Virus record (IMG/VR): IMGVR_UViG_3300036790_000151
Location: 1 to 24,283 of that record
Strand: one strand, 5' to 3'
Length of the DNA stretch: 24,283 bases
Origin: a virus
Both the position numbers and the translations under genes were made by a program. Of this stretch, positions 1 through 8,283 are shown one piece after another; the stretch's first letter is position 1; every line of letters starts with the position of its first letter. The notes beneath the pieces were generated by a model. The model did not search any database and had not been told where the DNA came from. It saw only the letters and a list, made by a program, of their open reading frames with translations.

Positions 1-848
1 GCCCAATTCGGGTTATACGAGGACCAGCTATTCGCATTCGAGGAATCAGACACATGGGCGCCTACGATGTTGGCGCTTTGTCCGATAAAGACGAGAAGGT
101 TTCCCGCCGTGACGGCAAGCGTTCCAATGCCCGCAGCACCCGTTGAGGTGATGGAGTTCGATCCCGAGACCACGGAATAGTCGAGCTGGTTGACGCCGTT
201 GTAGGTCGCGCCGGCCGCCTTAAAGACCAAATAGCTCCAGGCGTTATGGACAGACCCAGAAGGGGTCGCGTTAAGTGAATTGGCGCCAGAGGATGCGAGA
301 GTGTCCGAGAACACAAACCCGCCGCTCACCCCATCGAAGTAATCTTGCGTCCAGCCGTTATTTTGCGTGAATGTCGCGCCGCCCGAAGTCAAATCCGCGA
401 CGATGGCAAAATCGTTTGCTGCCGTTGTCGTCATGTTGACGACGAGCGCGCTTCCGCTAAAGGCTTGAGTACCTGAATTCGTCGTATCGACCGCAGTCAC
501 GCCCGTGACTTCATAGCAGCAACCAGCAATCGTGATATTGCCGGATGAAGTACTTGCCGCCGTGATGGTGATGACCTTGGCACCATTCGTGATATTCAAG
601 CAGTGCGCGACCACCTGATTACCACCGGAGAAAGCATCGAGCCCCGGATTTTGATCGGTGGTGTAAGTGTTACCCTTGTCATCATTGATGGAGGTCAAGG
701 AGGCCGTACCGGCCGAGGCTAGATAGAAAAACCCAAGTCCCACCGCATTGCCCGAGGTAACAGCGCTCGCAAGCGTCAAGGTCAACGTACTCGTTGTAAC
801 GCCGACCCCGGTCGAGGTATTAGTGATCTTCTGGACGGGATTGGTCAT
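1..848 (-). CDS. Secreted/virion-type repeat protein, partial (3' end outside window)
   Basis: The frame starts at ATG 848 and stays open for 282 codons to the window edge, so the C-terminus is missing. The protein is rich in Ser, Thr, Gly, Ala and Asn, has no membrane segment, and looks all-beta. Two segments resemble each other: the N-terminal stretch with TSGNAVGLGFFYLA and DDKGNTYT, and a later stretch with TAGNLLVFIGQSAN and DSSNANSWSS. Each has a T-[SA]-G-N turn, a hydrophobic strand, and an Asp-plus-Asn/Ser loop ending in an aromatic residue. Such duplicated beta-sandwich units are common in large extracellular and phage fibre proteins; the function here is unknown. Its start overlaps the stop of the beta-helix gene by one base (TAATG), so translation is probably coupled. 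The reading frame is well supported; the role is inferred from position. Confidence 0.8.
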   Translation of the reverse strand, partial: MTNPVQKITNTSTGVGVTTSTLTLTLASAVTSGNAVGLGFFYLASAGTASLTSINDDKGNTYTTDQNPGLDAFSGGNQVVAHCLNITNGAKVITITAASTSSGNITIAGCCYEVTGVTAVDTTNSGTQAFSGSALVVNMTTTAANDFAIVADLTSGGATFTQNNGWTQDYFDGVSGGFVFSDTLASSGANSLNATPSGSVHNAWSYLVFKAAGATYNGVNQLDYSVVSGSNSITSTGAAGIGTLAVTAGNLLVFIGQSANIVGAHVSDSSNANSWSSYNPNW

Positions 849-2839
849 TAGTGATGCACCGCGCCCAAATCCCAAGTCGGCAACCAATTGACGCCTAGGG
901 CATCGGTCTGATTCGGGACGCTCGTACCGCCTGAGTAATTCGCGGTGGGCTTGAAATCCGTCATCAGGTTAAAGCCGCCTGAGCCGTTCTTAAAGCCGGG
1001 GCTCGATGTGTTGCTCGCGTTCGCAGTGTTGTTCGTGACTGTGTTGCCAGTCCCGGTATTGGTCGTCGTGCTGTAGCCGCTTCCCGTCGCGACATACATC
1101 ATGTTGTTTTGAATTATGCTGTTCTGTGCAGGAGTCCAACCACCGGTGGTATCGTTGGCGACGCAGGTATCGAGAGGGTGTCCGGTCGGGGCATAACAGG
1201 TGTTGTTGTAGTACTCCTGCCCGGTGGGCAAGAATCCAGGAACGCTCTCGGTTCCGGTCTGCGCACAATTCGTAGCAGAACCAGAATTATTGCAAGTGCC
1301 TGTCAGAGTGCAGGCTGCACGAGCTCCGGGCTGATACCCCAACTGTACATAGTTACTACCAGAGGTCGCCATGACCATGATGTTGTTGCGGACGGTTATA
1401 TTTTGCCCGCTCGTGAATGAGCCTCTATTGCCGCCAGAACCCGTAGCAGTCAAGCTGATATTGCGTTCCATGATGATGTCGAGATGACGCTCATCTACCC
1501 CTGGATTCTGCGGGGCAACTTCCATCCCTTGAGCAACCGTACCGAAATTGTTATCGCTTAATTCCGCGTACTGGGTGGCTTGTCCCAACCAATTGCCACA
1601 ACTCCCCACCGTGTTAGCTGAGCCGTATTTCAGATTAGAGGCGAGCGATATCGCATCATCGAGGTAATTATTGGTGATTGTGCAATAGCGACAGGTGCCG
1701 ATTCTCACGCCTTCGATATTTCCACCCGTCCCACCGGTCCCCGTCACTTTGTTACCAATGAGAGCGAGATAATTGATATTGATGAAGTTGGGAGTTCCGC
1801 CACAGTTGTAGGCGCTCGAGAAGTTCACACAGTTGTTAGCCTCCGAGTTCAAGAACATGGCGATATTTCCGCCACCGAGCCTTTCGACATATGACCCGTT
1901 GATGATCCCGGTCTGGTTTGCTTGTCCAATCAATACCGTCGATGCGTGCCCATTGGTATTGATGTTGTTAAGCGTCATCTGCGATGAAGGTGTGGGGATT
2001 GACAGCACGTAGGTAAACTGCTGAATCGCGCCTCCCACATTGCCCTCGAAATCAATATCGGTGATGCGGATATTCGTGAGCACCGATGCGGTATTAATGG
2101 TGTAGGTACTGCCGCCAATTGTGTCCGAGAAAACCGGCCGGTTGGTCTTGGTCTCCGCACAGCTTCCCGATTGACCCAAGGGCGGGAATGCTCCAATCGT
2201 CCACCCCGATCCAGAGGGCGCCTCGCTATCGCCCGTGAAGGTCTCACCGCAGCGATACAAGAGGCGCTTATTGGTCAAGTTCCCGTTGACGGCGGCAATC
2301 GTCCCAACGGTCACATGATTCGCACCCGTGGGGCAGCCGGTGAAGGTGCCTGAGCTTGAGTAACAGGTGGTGTTAGCGGCGGTGAATCCATTCGCCCCGA
2401 TGGGGTCGTAAGCCGTGATGGCTACTCCGCAGCTGGCGGTATTCGTGCCGTCGTTCGCCGTGACGACAGCCACCGTGCTCATATTCCCCGCGCCGTCCGC
2501 TACGTCATAAAGATGAGCTTGAACGATACCGGTACCGAGATTCTTGCTCTGATAGGCACTCCCAGAGCCATAGAGCCAATTGCCCTTCCCCGTCACTCCA
2601 GGATCGGAGAAGTTCCAAAGGTACTGAATGTCTTGCGTGACCGTCCCCGCCCCGCCCAATGGATTGGTATCGGTGGTCGTGGTGCAGTCGAAGTTAACGA
2701 GGAGCGGCGCGATACCCGTGGATCGGGGCGTCGAGCAATTGAGGTGAAGGCCGCCAGACACTACGGGGCAGAGCGTCACAGTCGCATGGGCGAAACCCGC
2801 AAAGAGCACCAACAGAATCGCGATTAGCTGACGGTACAT
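848..2839 (-). CDS. Exported PKD-like plus right-handed beta-helix protein
   Basis: A 663-residue protein. Residues 1-19 form a clear Sec signal peptide: a basic start (MYRQ), the hydrophobic core LIAILLVLFAG and an AHA cleavage site. Residues about 35-150 resemble a PKD/Ig-like domain (strand YLWNFSDPG, close to the PKD YxWDFGDG motif). From about residue 230 to the end there are repeated Asn-rich turns (ITNNYLDD, ITVRNNIMV, IIQNNMMY, NTVTNNTAN) and a terminal WDLGAVHH, typical of pectate-lyase-like parallel beta-helices that bind or cleave polysaccharide. No catalytic residues can be assigned. It overlaps the preceding gene by 16 bases and the following gene by one. A cleavable signal peptide on a gene in a virion operon is odd, because virion parts normally stay in the cytoplasm; the protein may instead be displayed or secreted by the host. 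Confidence 0.85.
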   Translation of the reverse strand: MYRQLIAILLVLFAGFAHATVTLCPVVSGGLHLNCSTPRSTGIAPLLVNFDCTTTTDTNPLGGAGTVTQDIQYLWNFSDPGVTGKGNWLYGSGSAYQSKNLGTGIVQAHLYDVADGAGNMSTVAVVTANDGTNTASCGVAITAYDPIGANGFTAANTTCYSSSGTFTGCPTGANHVTVGTIAAVNGNLTNKRLLYRCGETFTGDSEAPSGSGWTIGAFPPLGQSGSCAETKTNRPVFSDTIGGSTYTINTASVLTNIRITDIDFEGNVGGAIQQFTYVLSIPTPSSQMTLNNINTNGHASTVLIGQANQTGIINGSYVERLGGGNIAMFLNSEANNCVNFSSAYNCGGTPNFININYLALIGNKVTGTGGTGGNIEGVRIGTCRYCTITNNYLDDAISLASNLKYGSANTVGSCGNWLGQATQYAELSDNNFGTVAQGMEVAPQNPGVDERHLDIIMERNISLTATGSGGNRGSFTSGQNITVRNNIMVMATSGSNYVQLGYQPGARAACTLTGTCNNSGSATNCAQTGTESVPGFLPTGQEYYNNTCYAPTGHPLDTCVANDTTGGWTPAQNSIIQNNMMYVATGSGYSTTTNTGTGNTVTNNTANASNTSSPGFKNGSGGFNLMTDFKPTANYSGGTSVPNQTDALGVNWLPTWDLGAVHH

Positions 2840-4761
2840 GTGAAAATCTCATTGCCGAAATTGGACCCCGAATCGTTCACCGTGATATTCGGGCTGTAGT
2901 TGCCCGCTGTCGTGGGCGTGCCCGCAAAGAGCCCCGTCCCATCGCTTTGAACGGTCAAGGTGATACCGGGCGGTAAGTTGGTGCCGCTCCAGCTCGTATA
3001 CGTCCCCGTCCCGCCAATCGCCGAGAGTGAGAACTGGACGGGTGTTCCGACACTCATGGCGGGCATCGCTTGGGGGAAGAGGATCGTTAAAGTGCCGGGG
3101 CTTGTCGGCGGCACGAAGGCTGCGATGTAATACACATTCATCGAATACGGGGTTTTCGCTCCATGACTTTGCATTGACCAGAGCGCATACATGTGCTGGG
3201 TGTTCAACCACGCCAAGGAGGTGGCATTACACTGTCCACCGAACCCCCCATTCGATGCGGCGAGAATGCTGTAACTACCAGTCATGAGGTTATCGACGTA
3301 AAAAGTCGATGTTCCATTCGGATTCCAACTCGCCCCGTATACATGCGGGATGGTCTGTACCGGATTCGTAAAATGCGGGATGGTGTAATTCGATCCCGCC
3401 TGGGTTCCGGTGACCCCGTTGTGATAGACCATGGCGCCCTGGTATCCCGTCGCGGGCCCCAAAGAGCCTGCCTCCCAGATATCGACCTCGAGATACTGTT
3501 TAAGGTAGGAGGGCTGCGCCGGATTGATCGCTTGACTCGGCGAGACGAGATTGAACTCCGTGGACTGAAGCCACACGGCGCCAAAACAGTCCGATGTCCA
3601 ACTCGTGTAGTCGATGCCAAAATCCACATACCAGCCATTCGCATTGGCTAGATAGGGAAGAAATCCTGCTACAGGCGGGGGTCCCGTCCCAGAACCGGTG
3701 GCGTTCTGGGTTCCCATATTCGTCTCACCAAACCCGGTAGTGGTGTTGTAGGCAATCTGCAGTACGCCATTCACCATCGAGTAATTGGCGAAGTTCGAAT
3801 ACGAGGTTCCCGAAAAGCCAAAATAGCCGTTGAAGAAATCATTCGGCGTCGTTGACCCGTACGGCCCGGGATTGATATTGGAGAGATTCGGGTTGAGGAC
3901 GAGCCACTGAAGCTGCGTATACCCCAACGCCAAGGCGCCTGCGGGTACCACATAGTTCACCGGCACCGTGAAGGTGGCAGTTGCGGTATTCGATGCCGAA
4001 TCGATCACCTGCAGCATCAACGTATCGGAGAGCGGGATGTTGGGCGTTCCCGTTAAGTTCTGGCCGGCAATCGTGTAGGTGTTGATACCGCCCGATACAT
4101 AGCTGAAAAAGTAAGGCGCCACGCCGCCTGCGACGTGCGAGGCCAAGCTTTGCGAATAGACGCCATACTGAGTGGCGGCTGGAAGTGTCGCCCCGGTAAA
4201 GACGAGTCCTGAGCTAATGGTGTAGGCGGCCGTCGCGACAGAGCTCGTCGTGTAGCCCGTCAAGACCGAGAGGGCCTTCAATGTTCCCGTCGCTGAGACT
4301 GTGACAGGTCCCGAATAGCTTTGAGTCGTTCCCGTGATGGGAAATGTCGGCGTTGTGCCATCGGTCGTGTAATAGATCGAGGCGCCCGAAGTCGATGAGG
4401 CAATCGTGACGATCTGTGCCGCCCCATAGCTTCCCGCGGTAGGGCTAAAGGTCGGGGCTTGGGCTTGAAAAGCATAACTCGCTGAGCCGATGAGACTCGG
4501 CAGATAGTTCGGCGCGACCGCTAAGGCATTTAAGGTTTGCGCCGCATTGATGCTGATCGGGCCCGAATAGAGTTGAGTGGAGCCGGCCGGTGGATAGCTC
4601 GGCAGTGTTCCATCGCTCGTGTAGTAAATACTCGCAGTAGCGACGGCATCTAAAATGGAAACTAGTTGCGCGCTTAAATACGTTCCGGGTGAGGGCGAGA
4701 ACACCGGGGTATTGACCTGGAAGGTCGTATAGATCGGACGGCTTTCGAAGAGGAGGGGCAC
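2824..4761 (-). CDS. GH16-like glycoside hydrolase with chitobiase-C and Ig-like (He_PIG) domains
   Basis: I place the start at GTG 4761 (645 residues). An AAGGA Shine-Dalgarno sits 8 bases upstream, right after the previous stop. A longer GTG start at 4893 would overlap the upstream gene by about 120 bases and has no ribosome site. Domains in order: two chitobiase/beta-hexosaminidase C-terminal-type repeats with YYTSDGTLP (about residues 46-54) and YYTTDGTTP (130-138); an Ig-like He_PIG domain (about 185-268); a concanavalin-like jelly roll (about 275-555); and a second He_PIG domain (about 560-645). The jelly roll carries EVDIWE (E425, D427, E430), which matches the GH16 ExDxxE catalytic signature, with FGAVWLQS before it and PHVYGASWNPNG after it, as in laminarinase and agarase families. 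It is probably a virion-attached or secreted beta-glucan/galactan depolymerase. Substrate unknown. No signal peptide is visible. Confidence 0.85.
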   Translation of the reverse strand: MPLLFESRPIYTTFQVNTPVFSPSPGTYLSAQLVSILDAVATASIYYTSDGTLPSYPPAGSTQLYSGPISINAAQTLNALAVAPNYLPSLIGSASYAFQAQAPTFSPTAGSYGAAQIVTIASSTSGASIYYTTDGTTPTFPITGTTQSYSGPVTVSATGTLKALSVLTGYTTSSVATAAYTISSGLVFTGATLPAATQYGVYSQSLASHVAGGVAPYFFSYVSGGINTYTIAGQNLTGTPNIPLSDTLMLQVIDSASNTATATFTVPVNYVVPAGALALGYTQLQWLVLNPNLSNINPGPYGSTTPNDFFNGYFGFSGTSYSNFANYSMVNGVLQIAYNTTTGFGETNMGTQNATGSGTGPPPVAGFLPYLANANGWYVDFGIDYTSWTSDCFGAVWLQSTEFNLVSPSQAINPAQPSYLKQYLEVDIWEAGSLGPATGYQGAMVYHNGVTGTQAGSNYTIPHFTNPVQTIPHVYGASWNPNGTSTFYVDNLMTGSYSILAASNGGFGGQCNATSLAWLNTQHMYALWSMQSHGAKTPYSMNVYYIAAFVPPTSPGTLTILFPQAMPAMSVGTPVQFSLSAIGGTGTYTSWSGTNLPPGITLTVQSDGTGLFAGTPTTAGNYSPNITVNDSGSNFGNEIFTCTVS

Positions 4762-4772
4762 ACACTTGATCC

Positions 4773-5342
4773 TTAGAACGGAATCTCTGCCCACATCAAA
4801 CCAATCTTTCCCACCATCGATGTAGCGGTCGCTGCGGCTGATACCGCAATCCAACCGCCCGGCTGCACGATGAAAAGTCCATCCAAGGGACACCAGATGG
4901 CATCCGAGGGAGTGCCGGCCGTCGATACCGAATGGGTGGGGAAGAAGAAATTTCCCGCATTGGTCACCGTGCCGACACGATAGACATTGCAGGTCGGTGT
5001 ATCGCTGCCGGAGAAGCCGACGATGTTGTTGCTCACCGTGTCGATCGCCGTGGTGGAGGTGGGTGCGGAGCTCTGCCCGGTATTGCCGGTCAACCCTATC
5101 ACCCCACTCGCGCTAGGCGCCGTGGTCCATCCGCAGGAGACGCCCAAGATGACCGCCATGACCCGGGAGTTATTACCCGCCCCAGGCCCTGTGTTATTCC
5201 AGAGAAGCGGCCCCCCGGTCGCTGCGGCGGTCGAATAGATCACCGGAGCGGTGACTGAGGCAAAGGCCGTATAGATGCGGCCTTGGCGCGCGAGATCGTA
5301 AAAACTCGAGCTCGCGCCACCCCCAAATGACATGTTCGCCAT
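4773..5342 (-). CDS. Small virion-associated protein, unknown
   Basis: A 189-residue protein starting at ATG 5342, three bases after the preceding stop. It is rich in Gly, Ser, Thr and Ala with scattered aromatics and shows no signal peptide, membrane segment or coiled coil. The N-terminus (MANMSFGGGASSSFYDLARQ) is followed by alternating hydrophobic stretches and Ser/Thr/Asn loops (WNNTGPGAGNNSRVMAVILG, DAIWCPLDGLFIVQPGGWIA), suggesting a beta-sandwich or jelly roll. It is the second gene after the coat protein, so a decoration, head-fibre or tail-adaptor role is possible. I recognise no family. The gene is well supported by tight packing and by the ribosome site that its 3' end carries for the GH16 gene. 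Confidence 0.85.
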   Translation of the reverse strand: MANMSFGGGASSSFYDLARQGRIYTAFASVTAPVIYSTAAATGGPLLWNNTGPGAGNNSRVMAVILGVSCGWTTAPSASGVIGLTGNTGQSSAPTSTTAIDTVSNNIVGFSGSDTPTCNVYRVGTVTNAGNFFFPTHSVSTAGTPSDAIWCPLDGLFIVQPGGWIAVSAAATATSMVGKIGLMWAEIPF

Positions 5343-5345
5343 TGA

Positions 5346-5753
5346 TTACCAGTCGAACTGATTACCCGATGCAGGCGCCGTCCAGTTCGGTTGCACGCGG
5401 AACACCGTCACCAAGTAGGTTCCGGCCGGCGGCGTCAAAGAGCCCGCGGTCGGATTCACGAACTGAATCGCGAGCGTATCGGCCGCACTCACATAGGTCG
5501 CTCCCTGCGCAACTCCTGCCGTAGTCGAAGGAGGGGTCACGACCACCGCATCGGTGGTCAGAAGGCCAATGCCCGTCGCTGAAAAGGTCTGGACCGGGGC
5601 GGTAATGGTGCTGACCGAACTCGGGGTGATGGATATCGCGAAGGTCCCCACCTTCCAGACATTGCCCGTAGGCATCTGGACGGTATCCGGGAGAGAGACG
5701 CTATTCGGTCCCGGGTTTGAGCCATCGACGTTCGTGCTTGCGGGAAATGCCAT
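5346..5753 (-). CDS. Coat-proximal small structural protein, unknown
   Basis: A 135-residue protein starting at ATG 5753. A strong AAGGAG Shine-Dalgarno overlaps the coat-gene stop codon, 6 bases before the ATG, and is the best ribosome site in the structural operon. That suggests high production, as for a decoration or head-stabilising protein. The sequence is Thr, Val and Pro rich with strand-like segments (VWKVGTFAISIT, DTLAIQFVNP, GTYLVTVFRVQPNW) and no charged clusters, Cys or membrane helix. The family is not recognised, and a decoration role is inferred from position and expression only. It is followed after three bases by the 189-residue gene. Confidence 0.85.
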   Translation of the reverse strand: MAFPASTNVDGSNPGPNSVSLPDTVQMPTGNVWKVGTFAISITPSSVSTITAPVQTFSATGIGLLTTDAVVVTPPSTTAGVAQGATYVSAADTLAIQFVNPTAGSLTPPAGTYLVTVFRVQPNWTAPASGNQFDW

Positions 5754-5762
5754 GTGTGCTCC

Positions 5763-7130
5763 TTAACCCGAGATCCTGTACCCCAAAGAGCGGTACAGAC
5801 TTGCAAAGCCATAGGCCACGTCCAAACGGGTCGGCTCGGCATCGTTGTTGATGGTGTACTGCGTCGCGATGCGGATCGAAATGCCCAAGTCCGGATCACT
5901 CGCCCGCGAGGCTTCGACCGCCGTTCGCGGGAGCGGCAGATCCACGAACGCGAGTGCATACGCATCGCGGTGGAAGTAGAGATTCTCCGTCGAGTTCGTC
6001 GCAAGCGAGGGAGATCCCGCCGCGGCATTCAAGGTCACCGTGTACGGGGATACGGGCGCCGCGGAGACGTTTTGGAACTGTCCGCCCGAAATCACGCATT
6101 CCCCGATGGTCACGGTCAGAAGCCCCGAGCCGTTCGCGGTGTAAAGTCCCGTGGTCGCATTGAAAGTGCCGTGACTCAAAGTCGCCGTGGCAAAGGCGGG
6201 GCCACCCGGGGCTGCCACTCCGGTCATCGGGGCATAACCCGCAGGCGGCAGCACCACGAAGTTCTTCAACAAGTTGCCATACCGGCCGCGGCTTTGCGGA
6301 TTGACCGGATAGCACCCGGCAATAGTCACGGTATCGCCGACCTTGCAGGCGGCACTTGAATTGGTAAGGCCCGAAATCTCAAGCGTTCCGGTCTGCGCCC
6401 AGCCATTGGTCAGAAGCGCGGTCCCGCCGGCGGCGGAAGTACCGCCCGCGAGGACCGGAGTACCCAGCAAGCTTCCGACACTGTAGTTCGCGATGTTCGG
6501 ATCTTCGAACCAGTCGGCGCCTGCGGTTTTCGCAGCCACCATACCGGTCTCGTAGATGTCCGAGATCTCGATTTGCGGATTAAAAAGGCCCTTCAAGGCG
6601 TCAGACATGGTGGCGTTCGCTAGGGGATGCAGAACGCACGAGGGCATTACACCTCTCGGCATGCCTTCAGAGACCAGATTCGCCCGGGCCGTAGAAAAGG
6701 GCAGATACGTCGTAGGCGAAGTCCCCGCGGACCCACCGCGGTTCGCGGTCTGCTGGAAGGCGAAGTAGGCGCCATCGGAGTCGATTCGGTTACCCACTGC
6801 CATACAGGCGGGGTGGATGAAGCGCTCCTCGAAATCGTCAATGTCCAACAGCATGTTGATGGTGTTGAACTGGATGTCGACGTGGTACTGATAGAGCACG
6901 GACACGGGAACGTAGTTCTCGGTCGAGGGCTCGACATTGAGGGCCGGCCCAAAGGTGCCCAAGTACCGGGGCGGCAACCGGACGTTACAGGTTGCGCCGA
7001 TTTTCTTGCCTTTCTCGCCGAATTCTTTGTCGTACTGACGGTTGAATTTATCCGTCACCACGCACAAATTGCCAAGAACAGGCAGCGCACGATTCGTGAT
7101 CATGCTGATCGTCAGAAGCTGGTTAGCCAA
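5763..7130 (-). CDS. Major coat protein, P22 gp5-like (HK97 fold)
   Basis: A 455-residue capsid subunit. The N-terminus (MANQLLTISMITNRAL, then DKFNRQYDKEFG, KKIGATCNVRLPPRY) and the C-terminus (TQYTINNDAEPTRLDVAYGFASLYRSLG) match P22-type coats, as does the segment VGDTVTIAG (265-272), which corresponds to the start of the inserted domain of P22 gp5 (GDKISFAG). About 450 residues fits the family (P22 gp5 is 430). The start is TTG 7130: an in-frame TAG lies 21 bases upstream and the next ATG is residue 10, which would cut the conserved MAN...ML-type start. The ribosome site is weak (GGGTG), and a perfect 8-bp hairpin lies just upstream. It follows the scaffold gene in the usual P22 order. Confidence 0.93.
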   Translation of the reverse strand: MANQLLTISMITNRALPVLGNLCVVTDKFNRQYDKEFGEKGKKIGATCNVRLPPRYLGTFGPALNVEPSTENYVPVSVLYQYHVDIQFNTINMLLDIDDFEERFIHPACMAVGNRIDSDGAYFAFQQTANRGGSAGTSPTTYLPFSTARANLVSEGMPRGVMPSCVLHPLANATMSDALKGLFNPQIEISDIYETGMVAAKTAGADWFEDPNIANYSVGSLLGTPVLAGGTSAAGGTALLTNGWAQTGTLEISGLTNSSAACKVGDTVTIAGCYPVNPQSRGRYGNLLKNFVVLPPAGYAPMTGVAAPGGPAFATATLSHGTFNATTGLYTANGSGLLTVTIGECVISGGQFQNVSAAPVSPYTVTLNAAAGSPSLATNSTENLYFHRDAYALAFVDLPLPRTAVEASRASDPDLGISIRIATQYTINNDAEPTRLDVAYGFASLYRSLGYRISG

Positions 7131-7142
7131 AGTCGTACACCC

Positions 7143-7163
7143 ATGGCTCTAAGGGAGAGCCAT
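7143..7163 (-). promoter_or_regulatory. Hairpin in the leader of the coat gene
   Basis: ATGGCTCT and AGAGCCAT form a perfect 8-bp stem with a 5-base loop, in the 58-base gap between scaffold stop and coat start. It ends 12 bases before the TTG start. No T-run follows on either strand, so it is not an ordinary terminator. It could be an RNA-processing or mRNA-stability element, or it could modulate coat translation. The structure is seen directly; the function is inferred. Confidence 0.55.
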
Positions 7164-7188
7164 ACCGAAAGCTTGGTTTTCCCGCTTT

Positions 7189-8283
7189 CTAGTGCCGCTT
7201 ACGGAGCGTTAAGTGTGCGTTGTGCTTCTTCGCCCATTGTCGGATGACTTGCGGAGTTTTCATCTCCGCCTCGTCTTTCTCAACTTGGGCTGCACTACCC
7301 GAACTCAACGGCTTGATAACCGGTGCTGTGATGCGGGGCTTACTCGGGGCTGATCCCGTTTCGGTACTCGGCTTAATGCCGTTAGTGCTCGGCTCTTCGC
7401 CGTTTTCGACTTTCGCTTTGGATGCGAATGGTTGAAGCTTACTCTTAATTTCTCCGATTTCAACTAGCTGCTCATCGGGCGCGAGTGTTTGCAAGTGCTC
7501 CAAGATCTCGGGATTCTTCGCGAGGTGATACCCGAGCTCTGCAAATAAAGGGCTTTTCTGCATGTAACCCGCAACCGCTTTCGGCACTTCCATATCGACA
7601 CTTTCTGTCAATTCTTTGAAGTCGGGCACAATTTCAATCGCACGTTCAATGCGCGCTTTGGCTTGTGCAACCAATTCATTCTGCAATCGCTCCTGCTCGC
7701 GCTTCGCTTGCTCTTGCGCCTGGACCTTCAACTTCTGGTCTACCCGATAGTCGATCAAGGCATCGGCGTACGCTGCATCACTCTCGAAGTCCTTACGATC
7801 AGGAGCTTTTGCCTCAACGGGTGCAGGTTTGGCTTTCGCCCGTAAGTCATTAAGCTCGCGCTCCAAGTCCTCGGCGCGTTGTTCGGCTAACTGGCGCTCG
7901 TTGTATTGGGCGGTTGCGAATTCCTCAGCCTCCTTCTGTGCGCGGTGCTTCTTGCCGATGGTCGAGAGCATGGCCTTCGTATAATCGCGCTTCTGGCGGG
8001 GGGTTAGACCGTCCTCGCCCTCGATATCGTCGTCCGAGTCCACTCCTTGGTTAGCAGATTCAGCTCCTTTAACGCTAGTTTCTGCTGCTTTTTCGTCAGG
8101 CTTTGGCTTGTTATCTTCAACGACTTGAGTGCTTCGTTGATGATCGATTCCACCGTCTTTTCCATTGCGCGCTTCCTTCTTGGCCGCCTGGGCAGCATTG
8201 TCCTCAGCCACACCCTTCGGAACCGGAGTAATGCCGGTGGTGACCGCTTCGACCAAATCCGCTGAGTCCAATACCGTGATCAT
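7189..8283 (-). CDS. Scaffolding protein, P22-like
   Basis: A 364-residue, highly charged protein between portal and coat, exactly where P22-type phages keep the scaffold. Residues about 20-90 are acidic and disordered. A long helical/coiled-coil region (about 105-225) contains KEAEEF, AEQRAEDLERELNDLRAKAK and KREQERLQNELVAQAKARIERA. The C-terminus is basic and helical (VIRQWAKKHNAHLTLRKRH), matching the coat-binding helix-turn-helix tail known for P22 gp8. Length is close to gp8 (303) but longer. ATG 8283 overlaps the portal stop by four bases (ATGA), so translation is coupled. Assignment rests on composition and synteny rather than on a sequence motif. Confidence 0.85.
   Translation of the reverse strand: MITVLDSADLVEAVTTGITPVPKGVAEDNAAQAAKKEARNGKDGGIDHQRSTQVVEDNKPKPDEKAAETSVKGAESANQGVDSDDDIEGEDGLTPRQKRDYTKAMLSTIGKKHRAQKEAEEFATAQYNERQLAEQRAEDLERELNDLRAKAKPAPVEAKAPDRKDFESDAAYADALIDYRVDQKLKVQAQEQAKREQERLQNELVAQAKARIERAIEIVPDFKELTESVDMEVPKAVAGYMQKSPLFAELGYHLAKNPEILEHLQTLAPDEQLVEIGEIKSKLQPFASKAKVENGEEPSTNGIKPSTETGSAPSKPRITAPVIKPLSSGSAAQVEKDEAEMKTPQVIRQWAKKHNAHLTLRKRH

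Noticed and set aside
3193-3651. A 152-codon plus-strand frame opposite the GH16-like gene
   Set aside because: It is Arg/Gly-rich with no domain and lies opposite the conserved GH16 motif, as expected for an antisense shadow.
4762-4893. Longer N-terminus for the GH16-like protein from GTG 4893
   Set aside because: It would overlap the upstream gene by about 120 bases, is basic and unrelated to the rest, and has no ribosome site, whereas GTG 4761 has AAGGA at the right distance.
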